Source: Clostridium sp. MCC353
Lineage (GTDB): Bacteria > Bacillota > Clostridia > Lachnospirales > Lachnospiraceae
Length of the DNA: 34,161 nt
NCBI RefSeq assembly: GCF_018785315.1
Contig: NZ_WQPN01000030.1
Coordinates: 1-34,161, forward strand
Reading direction: 5' to 3'
Made by a program: the position numbers and the translations under genes
Notes under the pieces: model-generated
Told to the model about the DNA's origin: nothing
Database searches by the model: none
What the model saw: the letters and a program-made list of their open reading frames with translations, nothing else
Part shown: piece by piece, positions 16,310 through 23,731 of the stretch
Layout of the letters: each line of letters opens with the position of its first letter
Position numbering within the stretch: position 1 is the stretch's first letter

Positions 16310-17056
16310 ATGAAGGGGATATTAGATTATGTGCCGGGGCAGACGGTGCTGCACCATATGAATCCGGTTACCAAGATTATTTTATCATTTTCAATTTGTG
16401 TGGCCTGCTTTATGAGCAACAGTATCATTTTCCTGGTGGGAATGATCGTCCTGGACCTTATGATCGGGGCGGCGGGAGGCGTATTTTCCAAGGCATTATC
16501 CCTTTTAAAAGGGCTCTTAAAGGTCTGTCTCTTCTTATTTATACTTCAAATCCTGTTCGTGAGGGATGGAAATATAATATTTTTGTTTATTACGGATGCA
16601 GGTGTTTTACTTGCAGGCAAAATTGTGTTACGATTAATAGGTGCAACAATTCCGCTGGCCCTGGTGCTGGCTGTGACCCAGATGAACGATTTGTCCAATG
16701 CGCTGGTGGATGTGGTGCACATGCCTTATAAGTATGCGTTCACCCTGACTACGGCTGTCCGCTTCATTCCCATGTTTATCGCTGAGATGAACGGGATTAT
16801 GGAAGCACAGACTGCCAGAGGGGTGGAGTTTGATACCAACAATATTATCAGGAAGATGAAACTGATTCTTCCGCTTTGTGTGCCCCTGTTAATCACGTCG
16901 GTGCGCCGGGCGGACGCCAGCGCCATGTCGGTGGAGATACGCGGGTTTGATCTGCGGACCAGGCAGTCGGGCTATAAGAAATACCCGTTTCATCGGAGGG
17001 ATATCGTAACACTGGCCTGCTGTGTGGGTCTGATCACCGCAGCAGCGCTTATTTAG
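16310..17056 (+). CDS. ecfT: ECF transporter transmembrane coupling protein EcfT
   Basis: Membrane scaffold of the ECF transporter, 248 residues, with several hydrophobic helices and the two Ala/Ile-Arg-Gly coupling motifs that engage the ATPases: TARGVEFD (about residue 168) and EIRGFDLR (about 209). The early segment HHMNPVTKIILSF is typical of EcfT. It starts 4 bases after the second ATPase gene and is followed 19 bases later by iorA, so transporter and enzyme genes share a transcript. Confidence 0.87.
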   Translation: MKGILDYVPGQTVLHHMNPVTKIILSFSICVACFMSNSIIFLVGMIVLDLMIGAAGGVFSKALSLLKGLLKVCLFLFILQILFVRDGNIIFLFITDAGVLLAGKIVLRLIGATIPLALVLAVTQMNDLSNALVDVVHMPYKYAFTLTTAVRFIPMFIAEMNGIMEAQTARGVEFDTNNIIRKMKLILPLCVPLLITSVRRADASAMSVEIRGFDLRTRQSGYKKYPFHRRDIVTLACCVGLITAAALI

Positions 17057-17075
17057 CTTAGGAGGATGTTCGCGC

Positions 17076-18890
17076 ATGAGTAAACAATTTATTATGGGAA
17101 ATGAAGCCATAGGGCTGGGTGCAGTCAAAGCCGGCGTAAAGGTGGTTTCCGGTTATCCGGGGACGCCGTCTACGGAAGTTCTGGAGGCGGTGGCAAAATA
17201 CAATCCGGGAGATATTTATGTAGAATGGTCTGCCAATGAAAAGGCTGGGCTGGAAGTGGCGGCCGGAGGGGCCTATACAGGGGCCAGAACCATGGCGACC
17301 ATGAAACAGGTGGGGCTTAATGTGGCGTCAGATCCGCTTATGAGCCTGTCATACATAGGGGTGAAAGGCGGCATGGTAATCATGGTGGCAGATGATCCGG
17401 GCCCGATTTCGTCCCAGACGGAACAGGATACCAGGACATTTGCTTCTTACAGCAAACTGCCGGTGTTCGATCCTGTTTCACCGGAAGAGGCTTACGAGAT
17501 GATCGGAGATGCATTTAAGATTTCGGAAAAATACTCCACGCCGGTGCTGTTCCGTCCAACCACCAGAATCTGCCATGGCTGTGCGACCATTGATCTGGAA
17601 GAACGGCCGGAATATCCGGCTCCGGAAGGGTTCATCAAGGACGCAGACAGATGGGTCATTTTCCCCAAGCTGTCCTATCAAAACCATAAAAAGATTGAAT
17701 TAGAAAGAACGCCTGCGATTGCGGAAGAATTTTCTTCCTATCGCTTTAATCAGATAAAAGGTTCCGGTAAAAAGGGGATTATCACCGGAGGAATCAGCTA
17801 TGAATATGTGGAAGAAGCGCTGAACGGATATGAGGGAGTGAAGGTATTTAAGGTGGCAACCCCTTATCCCTTCCCGGAGAAACTGGCGCTTGAATTCCTG
17901 GAAGGGCTGGATGAGGTCATTGCCATCGAAGAACTGGATCCGGTTCTGGAAAAGGAACTTCTGCTTTTATGCGGCAAACACCACCTTCCGGTGAAAATCC
18001 GCGGAAAGATGACCCGGGATGTCCAGTGCGCGGGTGAAAACAGCGTTGAATCCGTGCGCCAGGTGCTGGGAAGCTATCTGGATGTGGAAGACGGCGTGCT
18101 GATCCCGGCTATGCCTGTTAAGGAACAGCAGTTCTCACCTGCCCCGGATCTTCCCATCCGTCCGCCGGTGCTCTGTGCCGGATGTTCCCACAGGGCCTCC
18201 TTCTATGCGGTGAAACGTGCCATGGAGGGAAGAGAAGCGGTGTTCTGCGGGGATATCGGATGCTATACCCTGGGCAATGCGAAGCCCCTTGACATGGTGG
18301 ATACCTGTCTCTGCATGGGCGCCGGAATCACCGTGGCCCAGGGACTGGGAAAGATTGAACCGGATAAGACATATTTTGCATTTGCAGGGGATTCCACATT
18401 TTTTGCTTCGGGAATTATGGGGATTGTCAATGCGGTTTATAATCAGGCTGATTTGATTGTCTGCGTGCTGGATAATTCCACCACGGCCATGACGGGACAC
18501 CAGCCTCACCCGGGAACCGGCAGGACGATGATGGGCCAGGTGGTTGATAAGATCGATATCACTAAGGTATTAGAAGGGATCGGCGTGGCTGAGGTGGTGA
18601 CTGTCAACCCTGTGGATCTGAAGGCATCCATAGATGCGGTCCGCCGTCTGGCTGATATAAAAGGCGTGAAAGCCATTATTTTCAAATACCCCTGTGTGGC
18701 ATTGTCCAAAAAGCCGGATCACGTATGCCATATCAACCAGGATAAATGTGTAAAATGCCAGGAGTGCATTAAGGAAATCGGCTGTCCGGCTCTTGTTTCC
18801 AGCGATTCGGACGTAACCATTGACCCGGCTCTTTGTACGGGATGCGGCCTGTGTACTCAGGTGTGTTCTGTAGAAGCCATCGAATATTAG
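17076..18890 (+). CDS. iorA: Indolepyruvate:ferredoxin oxidoreductase, alpha subunit
   Basis: 604 residues. It catalyses the thiamine-pyrophosphate-dependent, reversible conversion of aryl-pyruvates plus CoA to aryl-acetyl-CoA, CO2 and reduced ferredoxin. The amino-terminal pyrimidine-binding domain opens GNEAIGLGAVKAGVKVVSGY and contains YPGTPSTEVLEA. The diphosphate-binding domain shows GDIGCYTLG (about residue 390) and GDSTFF...DNSTTAMTGHQPHPGTG (about 438-480). Two [4Fe-4S] motifs lie at the end, CVKCQECIKEIGCP and CTGCGLCTQVC (about 557-598). Strong ribosome binding site TAGGAGG. Being inside a T-box operon with a transporter is unusual and bears on the direction of the reaction. Confidence 0.93.
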   Translation: MSKQFIMGNEAIGLGAVKAGVKVVSGYPGTPSTEVLEAVAKYNPGDIYVEWSANEKAGLEVAAGGAYTGARTMATMKQVGLNVASDPLMSLSYIGVKGGMVIMVADDPGPISSQTEQDTRTFASYSKLPVFDPVSPEEAYEMIGDAFKISEKYSTPVLFRPTTRICHGCATIDLEERPEYPAPEGFIKDADRWVIFPKLSYQNHKKIELERTPAIAEEFSSYRFNQIKGSGKKGIITGGISYEYVEEALNGYEGVKVFKVATPYPFPEKLALEFLEGLDEVIAIEELDPVLEKELLLLCGKHHLPVKIRGKMTRDVQCAGENSVESVRQVLGSYLDVEDGVLIPAMPVKEQQFSPAPDLPIRPPVLCAGCSHRASFYAVKRAMEGREAVFCGDIGCYTLGNAKPLDMVDTCLCMGAGITVAQGLGKIEPDKTYFAFAGDSTFFASGIMGIVNAVYNQADLIVCVLDNSTTAMTGHQPHPGTGRTMMGQVVDKIDITKVLEGIGVAEVVTVNPVDLKASIDAVRRLADIKGVKAIIFKYPCVALSKKPDHVCHINQDKCVKCQECIKEIGCPALVSSDSDVTIDPALCTGCGLCTQVCSVEAIEY

Positions 18891-18906
18891 GGAGGAGGAA
18901 GGACAG

Positions 18907-19500
18907 ATGAAGAATATCTTATTATGCGGCGTAGGCGGCCAGGGTACTGTTCTTGCATCCAAACTGATCGCTCAGGCGGCGATGGAAAAGGGGATGAAAG
19001 CCAGAAGCGCGGAGACCATCGGCATGGCCCAGAGGGGCGGAAGCGTGGTCAGCCATGTCAGGTTCGGCCAGGAGATTTACAGCCCGTTGATCCCTTTAGG
19101 CCAGGCAGACCTGATCATGGGATTTGAACCGGGAGAGGCCATGAGGACGATCCCTTATCTGAAGGAAGGGGGCAGCATGATCGTGTGCCCGGATGCTATT
19201 TTACCGGTTACCGCTTCCCTTGGAATCGGCGGATATTCAGGAGCAAAAGCGGTGGAATATCTGAAAGAGAATGTTCCTTCCTTGATTTTGGTGGACGGCA
19301 AGTCCATTTGTGAAGAATGCGGCTCTCCAAAGGTGCTGAATGTGGCGTTGTTAGGTGCTGCGGCAGCAGGGGGAATGCTGGGAATTACAACGGAAGAGAT
19401 GGAAAACGCGGTGATGAGCCGTGTTCCAGATAAATTAAAAGACATGAACCGCAAGGCGCTGAAACTGGGAGCGGCCAGCGTGTCAAATATGAAACGGTGA
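18907..19500 (+). CDS. iorB: Indolepyruvate:ferredoxin oxidoreductase, beta subunit
   Basis: 197 residues, the gamma-type oxidoreductase domain that partners IorA. It begins NILLCGVGGQGTVLASKLIA, with the GVGGQG loop that defines this family, and contains AETIGMAQRGGSVVSHVRFG, conserved in pyruvate/indolepyruvate oxidoreductases. It sits 16 bases after iorA with GGAGGAGG upstream, so the two subunits should be made together. Alpha2-beta2 assembly is known for the family. Confidence 0.92.
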   Translation: MKNILLCGVGGQGTVLASKLIAQAAMEKGMKARSAETIGMAQRGGSVVSHVRFGQEIYSPLIPLGQADLIMGFEPGEAMRTIPYLKEGGSMIVCPDAILPVTASLGIGGYSGAKAVEYLKENVPSLILVDGKSICEECGSPKVLNVALLGAAAAGGMLGITTEEMENAVMSRVPDKLKDMNRKALKLGAASVSNMKR

Positions 19501-19509
19501 GGTAACCAC

Positions 19510-20742
19510 ATGAAAATGAATGAATCCCAGTTCCTTATTATCAAGGAACAGTTGAGAAAATTGAAGAGCAAGGACTGTTTTTACCAGAAGAAAATGGAAG
19601 GCATTGACGTGGATTCCATCCAGTCCCAGGAAGATTTCGAAAAGCTTCCATTTACCTGGAAAGGCGATTTAAGGGAAGCTTATCCCCTTGGGCTGATGGC
19701 AGTGCCGGAGGAAGAGATTGTCAGAATCCATTCTTCTTCAGGTACCACGGGAATCCCTGTGATCATACCCTATACCCAGAAGGATGTAGATGACTGGGCG
19801 GTGATGTTTGCGCGCTGTTATGAGATGGCGGGTGTTACCAACAGGGACCGTGTGCAGATTACCCCTGGATACGGGCTGTGGACGGCTGGAATCGGTTTCC
19901 AGAACGGCGCTGAGAAATTAGGCGCCATGGTAATTCCCATGGGACCGGGCAATACGGACAAACAGCTCCGCATGATGATGGATATGGAATCCACCGTGCT
20001 CTGCGCAACGTCTTCCTATGCCCTTCTTTTGGCAGAAGAGATTGATAAGAGGGGAATTGGAGACAAAATCCATTTGAAAAAAGGAATCATCGGATCTGAG
20101 AGATGGGGCGAGAAGATGCGGGCCCGCATCGCTCATGAGCTGGGAGTTTCCCTGTATGACATTTACGGGCTGACCGAAGTATACGGGCCTGGAATTGCCA
20201 TCAGCTGCGACAGTGAATGCGGAATGCATTACTGGGATGATTATGTGTACATAGAGATTGTGGATCCTAAAACGGGCCAGGTGCTTCCTGACGGAGAGGT
20301 GGGTGAGATCGTTATCACCACATTGAAGAAGGAAGGCGCTCCTTTAATCCGCTACAGAACCCATGACCTTTCCAGAATTATGCCGGGTGAATGTCCATGC
20401 GGTTCCCCATATCCGAGAATTGATACGCTGATCGGCCGGACAGACGATATGCTGAAGGTGAAGGGCGTGAACATTTTCCCGAGCCAGATTGAGGAAATGC
20501 TTCAGGCCATTGAAGGCGCTTCCAGCGAATACCAGGTTATGGTTGACCACCTGTACGGAAAGGATATTCTGACCTTGTTTGTAGAAGCCAATCCGGGAAC
20601 CAACCATTATCTTCTGGAACGTGAGATCGCAGAACAGTTTAAGTATAAGATCGGCCTGACGCCGGTTGTGAAGCTGGTGGAAATCGGTGAACTGCCAAGA
20701 AGCGAGAAAAAATCAACCAGAGTATTTGACAACAGATATTAG
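19510..20742 (+). CDS. Phenylacetate-CoA ligase family enzyme (aryl-acetate:CoA ligase, AMP-forming)
   Basis: 410 residues of the PaaK branch of adenylate-forming enzymes. Visible motifs: SSSGTTGIPVIIPYT (phosphate-binding loop, about residue 75), YDIYGLTEVYGPG (about 217), YRTHDLSRI, and GRTDDMLKVKGVNIFPSQIE (about 315-335). It would activate an aryl-acetate with ATP and CoA, or run the other way. PaaK-like genes next to iorAB are known in anaerobes and archaea that assimilate arylacetates into aromatic amino acids. Here indole-3-acetate is the likely substrate, with phenylacetate as alternative. It is the last gene of the T-box operon; start ATG 19510 follows GAGGT. Confidence 0.85.
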   Translation: MKMNESQFLIIKEQLRKLKSKDCFYQKKMEGIDVDSIQSQEDFEKLPFTWKGDLREAYPLGLMAVPEEEIVRIHSSSGTTGIPVIIPYTQKDVDDWAVMFARCYEMAGVTNRDRVQITPGYGLWTAGIGFQNGAEKLGAMVIPMGPGNTDKQLRMMMDMESTVLCATSSYALLLAEEIDKRGIGDKIHLKKGIIGSERWGEKMRARIAHELGVSLYDIYGLTEVYGPGIAISCDSECGMHYWDDYVYIEIVDPKTGQVLPDGEVGEIVITTLKKEGAPLIRYRTHDLSRIMPGECPCGSPYPRIDTLIGRTDDMLKVKGVNIFPSQIEEMLQAIEGASSEYQVMVDHLYGKDILTLFVEANPGTNHYLLEREIAEQFKYKIGLTPVVKLVEIGELPRSEKKSTRVFDNRY

Positions 20743-20752
20743 AGTTTTTATG

Positions 20753-20785
20753 AATTCTTCCCCGGGATTCCGGGGGAGAATTTTT
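20753..20785 (+). terminator. Intrinsic terminator of the T-box operon
   Basis: AATTCTTCCCCGG (20753-20765) pairs with CCGGGGGAGAATT (20770-20782), one G-U pair, with a 4-base loop and a T-run. It sits 10 bases after the ligase stop codon. Confidence 0.85.
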
Positions 20786-20832
20786 GGCGAAAAGAAATAG
20801 GTTTTCCAGGCGGATTTTTTGATTGGAAAAGC

Positions 20833-21036
20833 GTGCCGGCGGGGAATGTGTGCCGGCGGGAAATCTGTGTTCGTGGGAAAAACGTGCCGGCGGGGAATGT
20901 GTGCCGGCGGGAAATCTGTGTTCGTGGGAAAAACGCGTCGGCGGGGAATGTGTGCCAGCGGGAAATCTGTGTTGGTAGGAAAAACGCATCGGCGGGGAAG
21001 CCATGTCGGCGGGGAAGCTGTGCCGGCAGATAAAAC
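20833..21036. repeat. Nested minisatellite: 12 x 17 bp arranged as 4 x 51 bp
   Basis: Four 51-base units run without a gap: 20833-20883, 20884-20934, 20935-20985 and 20986-21036. The first two are identical, the third differs at a few places, the fourth is diverged. Each unit splits into three related 17-mers, for example GTGCCGGCGGGGAATGT, GTGCCGGCGGGAAATCT and GTGTTCGTGGGAAAAAC. Open frames exist on both strands through the array, but none has a credible start, so I treat it as non-coding. It lies between the terminator and the sortase gene. Confidence 0.85.
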
Positions 21037-21082
21037 GGATAAACAGCACCGCGAATAGTAAACAGCACTATGAGGAGCATTT

Positions 21083-22093
21083 ATGGAAAATAAGAAAAAA
21101 AGAGGGAATACCTGGATACACCGGATCATTGTGGGCGTTTTGGTTGTGATCATCATCGTCAGCTGTGCCGGTATTTTGAAAGAGTATCTGGACGGAAAGA
21201 AAACTGAGGACAATTATGAAAGCCTGGCCTCACTGGTACAGACCACAGAAGCGGTTACCACACCGGAAGAGACAGAGGAAACCGAACCGGAGACGGAGGA
21301 AACTACGGCCTATGTGTCACCCATTGATTTTGACGCGCTTTTGGCCATCAACCCGGACACGGTAGGCTGGATCAAGATTCCGGATACTAATGTGGATTAT
21401 CCGATTGTGTGGAAGGAAGGGGACAACGACACCTACCTTCATACCGACTTTGAAGGAAACAGCAGCCAGGCGGGGGCCATTTATCTGGATATGGACAGCG
21501 ATACGGATTTTGGCGGAAGGAATAATATCATTTACGGGCACCATATGAAAAATGGCACCATGTTTAAGGATGTGGTGAAATATAAGGATAAGGAGTATTT
21601 TGAAGCACATCAATATTTTGAGATATATACTCCTGAGAGAACCATACATTTAAAAGCGGTATCTTCCTATTATGATAAGGCACAGCCAATAGTGAGAAAG
21701 ACCAGGTTTAAAACCAGGGAATCTTATAATGCGTTTATCCATGAAATGCTGGCTCCCTGCAGTTATGCCCAGATTCCTGACGTGGACATCGATTCCCTGT
21801 ATATTCTGGTTACCTGCAGCTATGAAGTGGACGATGCGAGAACCTTTTTGTTCGCGGTTGAAGTGGATGAAGACGGCAATGTGATCGAATCGGAAGATCC
21901 GCAGGGGGGATTTTTAGAATCTCCTGCAGCGGAGAGCAAACAGGCGGAAAGCGGTATATCGTCGGAAGGTAAGGCAGCGGCGGAAAACAGTATATCGTCG
22001 AAAGGTAAGGCGGCGGAAAGCGAAACGTTTGTGGAGAAGACGCAGGCAGAAAAGATACCGACAGAGAAATCTGCCGAAAGCAAGGCGGATTAA
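21083..22093 (+). CDS. Class B sortase with charged C-terminal extension
   Basis: 336 residues. An uncleaved amino-terminal membrane anchor (IIVGVLVVIIIVSCAGIL, about residues 14-31) is followed by an acidic Thr/Glu linker (about 48-75) and the sortase domain. Catalytic residues appear in YGHHMKNGTMF (His), LVTCSYE (Cys) and DARTFLFAV (Arg), matching class B. The domain ends near residue 275. A tail of about 60 residues rich in Ala, Glu, Ser and Lys follows, containing an imperfect repeat (GISSEGKAAAE / SISSKGKAAESE). Sortases join LPxTG-like proteins to peptidoglycan or pilins; no substrate gene is seen nearby. It starts after TGAGGAG and lies 15 bases before the MATE gene, likely one operon. 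Confidence 0.85.
   Translation: MENKKKRGNTWIHRIIVGVLVVIIIVSCAGILKEYLDGKKTEDNYESLASLVQTTEAVTTPEETEETEPETEETTAYVSPIDFDALLAINPDTVGWIKIPDTNVDYPIVWKEGDNDTYLHTDFEGNSSQAGAIYLDMDSDTDFGGRNNIIYGHHMKNGTMFKDVVKYKDKEYFEAHQYFEIYTPERTIHLKAVSSYYDKAQPIVRKTRFKTRESYNAFIHEMLAPCSYAQIPDVDIDSLYILVTCSYEVDDARTFLFAVEVDEDGNVIESEDPQGGFLESPAAESKQAESGISSEGKAAAENSISSKGKAAESETFVEKTQAEKIPTEKSAESKAD
21953..22020 (+). repeat. Imperfect direct repeat in the sortase tail
   Basis: GTATATCGTCGGAAGGTAAG near 21954 recurs with small changes at 21990, encoding the repeated Ile-Ser-Ser-(Glu/Lys)-Gly-Lys-Ala-Ala motif of the carboxy-terminal extension. This suggests recent in-frame duplication of tail sequence. Confidence 0.7.
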
Positions 22094-22108
22094 AAGGACA
22101 GGCAGAAT

Positions 22109-23422
22109 ATGTTTTCAAGAAAAGATTTGATAAAATTATTAGCTCCTCTGGTTGTGGAGCAGATATTAGCTGTGCTGGTAGGCATGGTGGATGTTGTAAT
22201 GGTGGCGGCTGTCGGTGAGACAGCCGTTTCCGGCGTTTCCCTGGTGGATTCCATCAGTGTGCTGATCATTCAGCTTTTGGCCGCCCTGGCTACGGGCGGA
22301 GCGGTGGTATCGGCCCAGTATCTGGGAAAAAAGAGGCCGGAACAGGCGTGCAAATCGGCTGGACAGCTGGTTTTAATCACACTGCTGGTGTCCCTGGTGA
22401 TCACAGCCGCGGCTCTCATAGGAAACAAGCATTTGTTGAGGGTGATATTCGGCAATGTGGAAGATGCGGTTATGAGGGATGCGATGAAGTATTTCTTCCT
22501 TTCAGCCCTTTCCTATCCATTTCTGGCCCTTTATAACGCCTGTGCGGCCCTGTTTCGTTCTATGGGAAATTCCAAAGTCTCCATGATGGCGTCCATTGTG
22601 ATGAACATGATTAATATTACAGGTAATGCGGTCTGTATCTATGGCCTCCATATGGGAGTGGAAGGCGTCGGAATCCCCACGTTGGTTTCCAGGATCGTTG
22701 CGGCCATGCTGATGTTCTTCCTGATACAGAACCCGGATAATATCATTAGGATCAGAAGTTTTAAGGAGCTTAAATTTGACGGCGGCATGATTAAAAAGAT
22801 CCTGCAGATCGGAATCCCAAATGGTTTGGAAAACAGCATGTTCCAGTTTGGCAAGATCACTCTTCAAAGCCTGGTTTCCTCTCTGGGCACAGCGGCCATT
22901 GCAAGCTTTGCGGTGTCCAGCAACTTAGTCACCCTGGAGTACCTGCCGGGCAATGCGCTGGGGCTGGGACTGATCACCATTGTGGGACAGTGCGTGGGGG
23001 CCGGGAGGATTGAAGAGGCGAAAGCGTACACAAAGAAGCTGGTTTTGCTGGATTACGGGATATTGGCGGTTATCTGTACGCTGATGATCTTGGGAAGACA
23101 TCAGATGGTGGGGCTTTACAACTTGTCGCCTGCGGCTTCGGAAGCGGCCAGCCAGATGATTACCGCCCACAGCCTGGCTATGATTTTGTGGCCGCTGTCA
23201 TTTATCATACCGTATTACCTGAGGGCCAGCAATGACGCGTCCTTCACCATGATGGTGTCCGTTCTGTCCATGTGGATATTCAGGATCGGGTTTGCATACC
23301 TGTTTGTGAAGGTGATGGGAATTGGAATTATGGGCGTTTGGTATGGGATGTTTATTGACTGGGTGGCGAGAGTGATTTTGTTTGTGTGGAGGTTTAGGAG
23401 GTCGAAGGGGATTAGGGGGTGA
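22109..23422 (+). CDS. MATE family efflux transporter
   Basis: 437 residues with about 12 hydrophobic helices in two related halves. The opening LIKLLAPLVVEQILAVLVGM and VDVVMVAAVGETAVSGVSLV are classic for MATE exporters (the first helix with E/Q and the VD...A.VG segment). GNAVCIYGLHMGVEGVGIPT and the mid-protein IGIPNGLENSMFQ also fit the family. It exports organic cations or drugs by Na+ or H+ antiport; the substrate cannot be told from sequence. It follows the sortase gene by 15 bases and ends before a terminator. Confidence 0.88.
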   Translation: MFSRKDLIKLLAPLVVEQILAVLVGMVDVVMVAAVGETAVSGVSLVDSISVLIIQLLAALATGGAVVSAQYLGKKRPEQACKSAGQLVLITLLVSLVITAAALIGNKHLLRVIFGNVEDAVMRDAMKYFFLSALSYPFLALYNACAALFRSMGNSKVSMMASIVMNMINITGNAVCIYGLHMGVEGVGIPTLVSRIVAAMLMFFLIQNPDNIIRIRSFKELKFDGGMIKKILQIGIPNGLENSMFQFGKITLQSLVSSLGTAAIASFAVSSNLVTLEYLPGNALGLGLITIVGQCVGAGRIEEAKAYTKKLVLLDYGILAVICTLMILGRHQMVGLYNLSPAASEAASQMITAHSLAMILWPLSFIIPYYLRASNDASFTMMVSVLSMWIFRIGFAYLFVKVMGIGIMGVWYGMFIDWVARVILFVWRFRRSKGIRG

Positions 23423-23434
23423 GAATTTCATTAG

Positions 23435-23474
23435 ATGCTGTAGAACTTAAAAATTAGGTTCTGCAGCATTTTTG
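23435..23474 (+). terminator. Intrinsic terminator after the MATE gene
   Basis: ATGCTGTAGAAC (23435-23446) pairs with GTTCTGCAGCAT (23458-23469), with one G-U pair, followed by a T-run and TTTT. Position 13 bases after the stop codon fits. Confidence 0.85.
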
Positions 23475-23731
23475 TTTTGGACATGTCGGGCTGATGATGT
23501 CTAATTTTCTGCAAATGGTGTAATAAATATAAATGTAACAGTTCAGACTTGACCGAAAAAGCCGATCAAGAAGCACCTGATGTAAAAAATGCTACTTATA
23601 AAAATGCTGCCTATAAAAAGTCAATCCCCATAATGAGATATTTCAAACTATACAAAATGTACGATTTGTGTTAAAATAGAATAACAATGAACGATGAAAA
23701 ACATGCAGTGAATATTAAAAAAGGAGATTTT
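23475..23731. other. A+T-rich intergenic stretch with half-palindrome and promoter
   Basis: GTAACAGTTCAGAC (23535-23548) is a left arm of the dispersed palindrome. The right arm is missing; instead CTTGA (23548-23552) faces TCAAG (23566-23570). A 15-base tandem pair, AATGCTACTTATAAA (23588-23602) and AATGCTGCCTATAAA (23603-23617), follows. A likely promoter for the ATPase gene is TATACA (23649-23654), 17 bases, TAAAAT (23672-23677). Confidence 0.5.

Noticed and set aside
20833-21036. Possible CRISPR array or repeat-coded small protein
   Set aside because: Units of 17 or 51 bases abut with no unique spacers, so it is not CRISPR. Open frames on both strands through the repeat lack ribosome binding sites and simply reflect the absence of stop codons in the unit.
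23687-23731. Upstream ATG as start of the AAA ATPase
   Set aside because: It lies about 10 bases from the predicted -10 hexamer with no ribosome binding site, whereas ATG 23732 follows AAAGGAG.
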